A stretch of 36,906 nt of DNA from Apostichopus parvimensis (taxonomy: Eukaryota; Echinodermata; Holothuroidea; Aspidochirotida; Stichopodidae): positions 1-36,906 of the forward strand of contig KN886999.1 of NCBI GenBank assembly GCA_000934455.1. The letters run 5' to 3'. Within the stretch, counting starts at the first letter, position 1. Every line of letters begins with the position of its first letter. The translations under genes were made by a program, and so were the position numbers. The notes beneath the pieces were generated by a model that saw only the letters and a list, made by a program, of their open reading frames with translations, made no database searches and had not been told where the DNA came from. Shown here one piece after another: positions 31,201 through 36,906 of this stretch.

Positions 31201-34200
31201 ACGTCTCATAGCCGGGCATGCATGCCCCCCCCCACAACCCCACTAGTGGTGCCAGACAACTCTCCATAGGTTGCAAAGCTATAGGCATTGATAACAAGGT
31301 TATTTGCAAAGTGTTCATCAAGGCACAGCTGGTATTGCAGTTTCCTCAGTCGAGAGAAATGATTGAACATACCTGTAAGTTCAGCAAGAGATGGAGATGC
31401 AGCCCGTATCTAATGCATACTTCATTATTATAAAGAGGACATTCCAAACTAATGGCTAAAGAAGAGATGACGGCAATGAACTCAATACAGACGCAGCATG
31501 TTAATGCAAGAACCAAAAGGAACGGAGATAACTCTGGTCTTCAACGTGGATTCTTTGTATACAAATCCCATAAAGTCCTCACAGGATTGTCTTTGATGCA
31601 AGGACACAACTGGAAATGTCATACTTGCAAGTTACATAAGGTAGTGGATTGAAAGTCAGATTTCACCCACCACATCCCACAAATTCATGCTGCTTTGTAC
31701 CCACCACCCTTCTCCTGCTCCTTGTCATACTTCAAACTATCCCCTTGCCTATCCCAATTCAAGACTATTCATTCTTCCACATACCAATCGCCATGCTCTC
31801 ACCTTAGCCCCCTGCCCTCCCCTACACCTTTGGTACTGCTTCTGACCCTCTTAACTATTACACAAGCCGCTTTCCTCAATACATATATTTACTCTTGTCC
31901 ATCTACATTACCTGATGCTCCCACCAAACCTACCTCTTATGATATTGCCCATCCACCCCAGCTAGCTCATCTGCTTGGGCTTGTGGTGGTGGATCGAACA
32001 TCATTTGGTATTTCGTACTTTCATCTTTTACTGTTCCCTTTTTTTCCTGTTTTTACAGTTGCAGAAGGAAACTTTCAGGAAGTGTCAAGGTTGAGGACAT
32101 CCTCTGCACTGTTTAGGTGAGAACAAACCCTTTGCCTCATAGATAACCCCGACTTGGAAGCTAACATACTGCTCATATGCCCTCTAAGCAATAGATACAA
32201 GAGCTGATAGGTAACTTTGTTGTCATAAATTTGTACTATAATTATAAATTCTAAGGAATTTACTGCAGTGGTTTTTCTTTTCTGTTGCTGATGGTTCTTT
32301 AATAATGGATGCTATATCCCCAAGTCATTTGTTTGCACTGAAGTAATTGGAAAGGGATATTCCGGTCGCTGATAAACAAAAATGCTGATTTTTTTTTTAC
32401 GAAATTCCACATTCCCGTAGCATTCTCTACTGTGATGATATGAAGTTTCAGGTTTCGTGATATTTCATAACACATCTGCAAGAGCAGAGTGAATGAATGA
32501 TGTTGTCATGGCAATTTAACTTAACTTGTCCTTGCTTTCCTTACTTGTTCACAGAAGAAAATAATATTTTTACCAAGAAGTTGCATTTTTTTGATGAAAT
32601 TCTAAATACAGAGAACATTGACAGCTATAAGCAAATTGAGGGTTTAAATAGGTTGAAATTCAGTCAAACATACCTCGATTTAGGAACGAGATAGATGGTG
32701 TTTTAACTAACCAACAGTGTGGAAATATTTTATGAAAAGATATAAGATTGTCTGCCACTGGAATTCCCCTTACAAAATTTGAGTCGGGCAAGGGACTGGA
32801 CTTTGCTGAATTTAGTTCCAAATACAAGGTGACATTGGTGAAAGCACAAAAAGGATTCCATTCATCACTGAATGTTTTCTGTATTCTTTTTCCCCATTGT
32901 TTTTTTGATAATTTTTTGGATTAATTTTACATCTTTTATACAGAGCATATGAGCATGCATTCAGCTTACTTGAGAACACCTTCTGTCCGATGTTCCATCA
33001 TAGCGATGAGGTATGTGTAGGGCAAATTATTACAGACTTACTTTTATATATATTTATTATACTGCAGAATATGTTGTTGGTTTTTAGGTGTTTTTTTAAA
33101 ATGAAAGGGGTGAATAGAACTCATGAGGCTTTGTTAAAACATTCAATTATCATGTATTTGGTTTCTGTACTAATATTAAAGATATTTTTTTTTGCTTGTT
33201 AATGAATTGACACCAGACCTCCGGCAATGAACCAATCGGAGTAGTTTCTCTTTTCCCCGTATTCTTACATCTTCTAAGGATTGAATAAGTTATTCGTTTC
33301 ACACTCTAATAAATTAGTAGATCAGTAGAGAACCTCTATTGTGTAGGCTAATATTGGATTTATCAGAAGACCACTTTCAGGTTAAGAGTTAAAAAGTTGT
33401 ATTTTTTTTAACAAGGCCAAGACCCTCTCAAATAACATCACAAACATTGACCCCTGGTCATTGGTAACTTATTTACACCCACACACCCAAGTGTGTACAA
33501 TTCAACCAGTCACTCCTATGGTGTAACAGAAAACCACATGGATACAATTCTCAGTGGGAATTCCCTGTAGCATGCAGTCACAATCCAGCTCACTAAGCTT
33601 TATTTACAAGTTACCATTAATATACACTTGGGTGAGATGAAGTGCTTTGCCCAAGCAATGATATATCCAAGACTTGAATGATCTGGCAAGTACACCAAGC
33701 CTTAACAATGGTCACCTTTCTCTGTCCTTGTCCGGAATCTTCAGAAGCTGGTCAGTCATATTCATTTCTTCTGTCTTCCATCTTGTTTTTCAGTTTTTCA
33801 CAATTCACTGCGGGAGTCGACCAGAACCCAAAGTACCTGTCTACACCAGGTTAGTTCAAAGGCCCAAAAAAAAACTGACAATATTTCCAAAATTTGACTG
33901 CAAAGTCGTTTACTAATAATTAATAAATTAAATGTAACTTGAGACCGAATTTGTCAACTTTAAATGCAACCGAAATGTTTGTTGAAATCATCAATTTTTC
34001 CGGGTGCACTTCAAAGTGGAAGAACAGCTTTTGCAAGAGGTGCAGAAATGCCGAGTCGTAACAAAACCAAAAATTAGGTGCAACGGTGTTAGTGCCATCA
34101 ACAGACTTATTTGTCAGTCGTTGAAGAGGAGTGTGAGTGTTTGGACGATCATGTTAGGTATGAGGTTGGAAACATACGGATTCTTGCTTCACTACTTATG

Positions 34201-34744
34201 TTGTTTCCTTTCTTCACCAAAAATAAATTAACCAAGGGAGTGTAATGAATGATTCCATCTGATTATAAATGGTTTGTTCCCCCCCCCCCCAGTCATGGCT
34301 CATCAGTACCCATCAGAGGTAAACATCAAGAAGTTTACAAATTTTTCTTGGATAATTTGTGATGAAACAGGACAAGTGAAACTTAGTAGAATGCATCGTG
34401 ATCAACTTCTACTTACCAAATTTTTAGTCATAAACCATTCTCACCCGCAGTGCAAAATCTGCATTTTAAATAACCAATTGCTTCAGTAATAAGTATTTTA
34501 CCAGGGAACGACTTTAAGCGACCATTTCTAGTCATCTGTGGCCCTGGGAAATATTTTACACCTCTGGGTGAAATATGGGAAAGAAATTGATTAAACATTT
34601 CAGCAATTATCACCGATTCTATTTTACTTTCTCGTTACTGCCTACCCTTTAGCTCCTCCGATGAGGGAGAGGATTTTGTGTTTCCTCCAAATGAAACATC
34701 TTCTATTTTCCCCAATTTACGGTTTGTACAAGACACCTCTCCGT
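19278..34744 (+). CDS. SNX14: Sorting nexin 14, 5' portion (two TM, PXA, RGS)
   Basis: An ER-anchored sorting nexin of lipid metabolism. Exons: 19278-19381, 22086-22286, 23138-23213, 24153-24199, 24825-24912, 25691-25775, 26641-26797, 27187-27262, 28360-28404, 28785-28868, 29478-29592, 30370-30525, 32059-32116, 32944-33010, 33794-33849, and tentatively 34653-34744. All junctions are GT/AG with matching phases and keep one frame of about 470 residues up to exon 15. Domains in order: two hydrophobic segments (about 17-34 and 37-58), a Cys/His motif at residues 90-101, PXA (about 103-293) and RGS (about 322-453). Diagnostic blocks shared with vertebrate SNX14 include VDIPSLI, LGPHLHIAARN, FLPAMDVVSDPDVVNLLL, FMRKEGSLNILQFCLTVEDF and FHHSDEFF. 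The start has G at -3 and +4. The PX and C-terminal nexin domains must lie past the window. Confidence 0.95.
19886..20662. mobile_element. 777-bp MITE with inverted arrays and 8-bp TSD
   Basis: CATGGCAA occurs at 19878-19885 and again at 20663-20670, directly abutting an inverted pair. The left end is GCTTACCAGTCAAAACGTCC; the right end, reversed and complemented, is GGTATCCAGCCAAAACATCC. Inside each end are tandem copies of an AAAACGTCCCCG word: four copies 16 bp apart plus variants at 19895-19993 on the left, and inverted GGGGACGTTTTG copies at 20559-20651 on the right. The interior is AT-rich and has no transposase frame. An 8-bp duplication is typical of hAT-type transposition. It sits in SNX14 intron 1. 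Confidence 0.85.
20822..20852 (-). ncRNA. Degenerate hammerhead-ribozyme-like motif
   Basis: Minus-strand reading: TTGAAGA core, a five-pair stem ATCCT/AGGAT with loop GCT, then TGAAAC and GTC. The hammerhead core order is CUGAUGA, stem II, GAAA, then a very short stem III ending in the GUC cleavage triplet. Here C3 and U7 of the first core box are changed, so activity is doubtful. Penelope-like retroelements of animals are known to carry short hammerheads of this form, so this is probably the remnant of one. Confidence 0.5.
20853..21155. repeat. Purine-rich tract next to hammerhead-like motif
   Basis: The plus strand is strongly biased to A and G, with many GGAGAGAAG, GAAAGAAAG and GGGGAAGAG words, ending in a guanine homopolymer near 21136-21147. 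The 107-residue Pro/Ser-rich minus frame here is a by-product of the bias. It may be the tail of the same degraded retroelement. Confidence 0.5.
21156..22085. other. SNX14 intron 1, 3' part, no gene
   Basis: AT-rich intron sequence with no exon or repeat that I can define. The open frame before exon 2 (from 22003) is intronic until the acceptor at 22084-22085. Confidence 0.5.
23138..28404 (+). CDS. SNX14: SNX14 exons 3-9: PXA domain
   Basis: Seven exons make a PXA (PX-associated) domain. They start with QPWMDIIIPERVDKALSK and continue through LFEYVLKDFVYELWYK, ELSSNEEFVTQLRMTIRHVM, VDIPSLIIDKLVKAGMSHLD, IRELGPHLHIAARNRLTELE and FLPAMDVVSDP, ending with DVVNLLLYLFFDPEA. Order and spacing follow vertebrate SNX14 without gaps. 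The PXA domain is helical and occurs in the SNX13/14/19/25 group. Confidence 0.93.
24241..24660. repeat. TAGA microsatellite and purine-rich stretch, SNX14 intron 4
   Basis: About four TAGA units at 24242-24258 are followed, 270 bp later, by a run rich in AGAGATGGAAAGG-type words (24535-24655). No coding signal. Confidence 0.5.
27263..28359. other. SNX14 intron 8, no gene
   Basis: Contains a short local duplication of AAAAGTTACATCACTTATTA near 27784-27850 and a GGTTCCAATCC box at 27460. No folding tRNA or SINE body could be built around that box. Confidence 0.45.
28785..28868 (+). CDS. SNX14: SNX14 exon 10: PXA-RGS linker
   Basis: 84 nt in phase 0 on both sides, so skipping it would keep the frame. 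It encodes the linker from MVPSTEPPTKQVSMLQSFCD through NVSTRES. Its last 18 bases and splice donor lie inside a 65-bp tandem duplication (28851-28980). The donor used here is AGT|GTGAGC; the second copy has the weaker GAG|GTTGAG. Confidence 0.85.
28851..28980. repeat. 65-bp tandem duplication spanning SNX14 exon 10 donor
   Basis: Units 28851-28915 and 28916-28980 both begin GTTTCCACCAGAGA and share a CTTCAAAGGAAATCTT block. The first unit contains the end of exon 10 and its GTGAGC donor. In the second, three bases around the donor are lost, leaving GAGAGGTTGAGC. A possible third, shorter relative (AGAGAAAGGGTGAGCATTTA) lies at 29105-29124. Confidence 0.8.
29478..33010 (+). CDS. SNX14: SNX14 exons 11-14: RGS domain
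   Basis: Exons 29478-29592, 30370-30525, 32059-32116 and 32944-33010 give a run from ALHFKAEEIMNNRDLLFPFI through FCLTVEDFN, LHSEAKELYRLYFA, DRIQFDDDIIAEVKD and AYEHAFSLLENTFCPMF. This is the RGS-like helical bundle of SNX14. In the vertebrate protein this domain is reported not to act as a strong GTPase-activating protein, so G-protein regulation is not assumed here. Confidence 0.93.
30729..30830. repeat. Dispersed repeat family 2, copy 1
   Basis: TAGCC, a long C run, ACCCCACT, GGTGCCAG, AGGTTGCA and GCTATAGGCATT in order. The same order recurs at 31209-31308 in the same direction. Intron 12 of SNX14. Confidence 0.7.
31209..31308. repeat. Dispersed repeat family 2, copy 2
   Basis: Second copy, 480 bp downstream, with about 75-80 percent identity by eye. 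The two may be independent insertions or an old local duplication. Confidence 0.7.
33405..33705. repeat. Candidate dispersed element in SNX14 intron 14
   Basis: It contains words I associate with moderately repeated elements of marine animals: CCCTGGTCATTGGTAACTTA, CACCCACACACCCA, AGCTCACTAAGCTTTATTTA and GTGCTTTGCCCAAGC. No second copy is in this window, so repetitiveness rests on recognition only. Confidence 0.35.
33794..33849 (+). CDS. SNX14: SNX14 exon 15: start of RGS-PX linker
   Basis: 56 nt after a TTTTTCAG acceptor, in phase 0, ending AG|GTTAGT. It encodes FFTIHCGSRPEPKVPVYT plus two bases, and its first part follows HHSDE exactly as YFRQLL does in vertebrates. The rest is a basic, proline-containing linker without strong conservation. 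Confidence 0.8.
34653..34744 (+). CDS. SNX14: Tentative SNX14 exon 16: acidic linker
   Basis: After a pyrimidine-rich CCCTTTAG acceptor, the frame that completes the split Ser codon of exon 15 reads SSSDEGEDFVFPPNETSSIF and continues. An acidic EGEDDF-type stretch occurs in the same linker of vertebrate SNX14. The donor is uncertain: GTAAAT at 34745 or GTTTGT at 34722. Confidence 0.45.
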
Positions 34745-34831
34745 GTAAATGTCGTTCCACCTCTTTTAAGTGTCTAGATGTGGTGTGATCTTTTGTAATA
34801 ACTAGACTTCTGTATTCTACATGGTCCGTTG

Positions 34832-34958
34832 GTTTCTATATTATTATTATTATTATTCACTGGCTTTTTGCTTTCAATGGTTTTGTTTACTGAATAGAAA
34901 CTGATAAATTGTATCACATTGTATCACATTGTATCACAATTGTATCACATTTGTTACT
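34832..34958. repeat. ATT microsatellite and TTGTATCACA short tandem repeat
   Basis: An ATT run near 34840-34857 is followed by four TTGTATCACA copies (34909-34951) spaced 11-12 bp apart, the third carrying an extra AT. Noncoding. Confidence 0.7.
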
Positions 34959-36758
34959 CTTGTGTTTCATATTTACTGACATTAAAAGCAGTTTAATACA
35001 ACTTTTTAATGTAGCTTGGTGTAAGGCTTCAGGCCTAGAAATTTAGGCAATTTTCTGGCTTAATGGCAATAGATTTTGCTGTTAGCCAGTACAAAAGCAA
35101 AACACTTGTTTTTTTGACATTAAGAACATGATAGGTCGGTTATCAATCATTAGTCAAAACATGGCATGATATCCATAGCTTACAAGGCCCTTTGTTTATT
35201 AATTATTTTCAGCAATTATTAATGAGCTTCTCCTATAAGCAAATACAGTTTTCATCATATACTGTAATTCATAAAATGCCAGTGTGAATCTGAAGTTAGC
35301 CAGTAGATTGTTTTGAGCGCTTGCAACTTTTTTCTAGCAAGTGTCCGAAAATTGCAAAAATTTTGATCTGGGGCATGTCAGCTTGCCATACAAGTAATGA
35401 GGCCAGCTGGGTGCGATTGCATACTGGGAGGTGGGACTGAAGGTGGGGTGAGTTTTCCGCAGTAGAAATCTAAAAAGACTAAGTTTGCAATGAATTGATG
35501 CAGTTATAAAATCTGTTTCATAGAGGGGAGGGCAGGGGTAAAGTTAGGGGTTATATTTAGGGTTTAGTTTGGTGGAAGGAAAATTCTTTTAAAGAAGAAA
35601 AAATGTAAATAGAATTTGGTGTGAAATATGCAATTGAGGAAGCAATTAGCTACTTTATCCACTTTATCTTTAACTTTATTTGATCTTTAACTTTATGCAC
35701 ACGCTATAAGGCTGATTTTAACATACCTTGGTACAGGAAGGACTGTCTCTCTCTCTCGATCTCTCTTTGTATATCTTGTTTGGTGTGATGTTGTCTCTGA
35801 ATTTTATTTTATACTCTTCACTATTTCTACTTTTCACCTTCACATATATTTTGTTGTTTTGTGTATTCCATGTTATTTTCATAGTCACATCATTATTTGA
35901 ATCATCCAATCTCTTCTTTCATGGCCTCCTGTAGTCCATCATTTCATTCCATAGTTCTTTATAAAAAAAGACGACTTCACCTGTAACTAGATTCTTCACA
36001 CCATCTCAAGATTTCTTTCCTCACTGTTTCGTACATACTCATTGTTTTTGGAATTCTTCCTACCTGCAAAGGAGATGCCACTTTTGGTTTTCATAACCAC
36101 CAATTGAGTTTTTGTCTGGGCTTCGTTTGTTTCGATATTTCCAAACTTCTGCACATATTGTCATCAAGGATGAGACATCCCATACCGAAAACTGGTGCAT
36201 GACACCTTTGGTATATACTCACGTATCAATTTTCTTTATAATCCATTTCCTTTATTATATTGTATACACTTCTCCTTTACTCATCTAGCTTTTTTTCATA
36301 TTTCAGCTAAAATTCTGCCAAATCTGTTTGTAATATCACAAAGTTGGTCCATGTCTAGAGAATTCTTCTTTCCCTGTTCTTTTACATTAGAGATTTGTCA
36401 TAGTTTCTCTCATACATTCTACCAAACCAGTGGTGGGCATGCTACTATCACTGTTATTGTGATGGTGTTTGCCTGTGTGGAATAGGATGATGGTTTGAGA
36501 AAAAGCTAGTGGGGGGGGGGGGGATATGAAGTTGTATTGAGGATTAATTCAATTTAGGTGTAACCATGATTGAGAGGCATTCAAACAGGAACCAATGTCA
36601 AGTTTTAGCTGCAATTTTAAATAAGTATTGTGACAAAGAATGTCTGTTCATATGTATAACATGGAAAGTAATGCATTTGTAAGCAATAGTTCAGTAATAT
36701 TTTTCGTATGGAGTGGAATTGGAGAGAGGTGGGGATTGAAGGGGGGGGTTCAGTGTGA
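34959..36758. other. Probable SNX14 intron, no recognisable exon
   Basis: No stretch here encodes the PX domain, which should come next in SNX14. The open frames at 35728-35934 and 36195-36485 are hydrophobic or pyrimidine-driven and lack family features. A TC microsatellite lies near 35747-35766 and a guanine homopolymer near 36510-36523. Confidence 0.5.
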
Positions 36759-36906
36759 CCAGGGGCGTAGCGAGCGGGGGGGTGTGGGGGGGTGTCACAC
36801 CCCCCCAATAATTTGGTCGCTGTCGGCAAATTTTGGGTCTGTCGGCAAAAGGTGAAGAGAGCGGAAGGGGAAGAAAAAAGGAAAGCTGAATAGAGAAAAG
36901 GAGAAC
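36759..36906. mobile_element. DNA-transposon terminus, cut by window end
   Basis: CAGGGGCGTAGCGAGCGGGG begins near 36760 and is followed by a hairpin of TGTGGGGGG with CACCCCCC. CAGGGGCGTAGC-type starts are common at the ends of hAT-like elements in marine animals. GTCGGCAAA is repeated at 36822 and 36841. The other end is outside the window, so family and length are open. Confidence 0.4.

Noticed and set aside
34293..34318. 26-nt AG/GT-bounded micro-exon after a C run
   Set aside because: It fits the phase of SNX14 exon 15 but encodes only eight residues, leaves the following candidate exon in another frame, and has an unusual homopolymer acceptor.
36195..36485. 96-residue hydrophobic frame near the 3' end
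   Set aside because: Phe/Ser/Leu-rich translation of a pyrimidine-rich stretch, with no resemblance to the PX domain expected next in SNX14.

Overview
The window is AT-rich animal nuclear DNA: split genes with GT/AG introns, large repeat-filled introns, and one 50-base assembly gap. The protein families and the style of the dispersed repeats suggest a marine invertebrate deuterostome, perhaps an echinoderm. This is an inference from gene content; nothing in the sequence fixes the species.

Layout. (1) 1-5.5 kb: an intronless leucine-rich-repeat (LRR) membrane protein on the minus strand (1758-2723). A decayed partial copy lies just upstream of it (3527-3800). Copies of one dispersed repeat (230-595, 1000-1075, 4742-5120) lie around it, followed by a 13-copy, 21-bp GATATC tandem array (5153-5423). 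(2) 6.1-6.6 kb: a foldback-type inverted repeat. (3) 6.87-18.98 kb, minus strand: a complete phosphomannomutase gene of seven coding exons (247 residues, PMM2-like). Its exon 3 is present three times because about 2.1-2.3 kb is duplicated on the two sides of the gap. (4) 18984-19277: a 294-bp divergent promoter region with a perfect CRE palindrome. (5) 19278 to beyond 34 kb, plus strand: the 5' part of sorting nexin 14 (SNX14). Fifteen firm exons and one tentative exon encode two membrane segments, the PXA domain and the RGS domain; the PX and C-terminal nexin domains lie beyond the window. SNX14 introns hold a 777-bp MITE with 8-bp target-site duplications, a decayed hammerhead-ribozyme-like motif next to a purine tract, and several dispersed repeats. 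(6) 34.7-36.9 kb: no recognisable exon; the window ends inside what looks like a DNA-transposon terminus.

Phosphomannomutase makes mannose-1-phosphate for GDP-mannose, which feeds N-glycan and GPI assembly. SNX14 is an ER membrane protein of lipid metabolism and ER-lipid-droplet contacts. The two genes are transcribed head to head from one short shared region, so co-regulation is plausible but unproven. No new multi-gene system is evident. The strongest unusual signals are the triplicated PMM exon, the mirror-array MITE, the helically phased 21-bp array, the tail-less LRR receptor with its dead copy, and the hormone-response-element-like tandem repeats.
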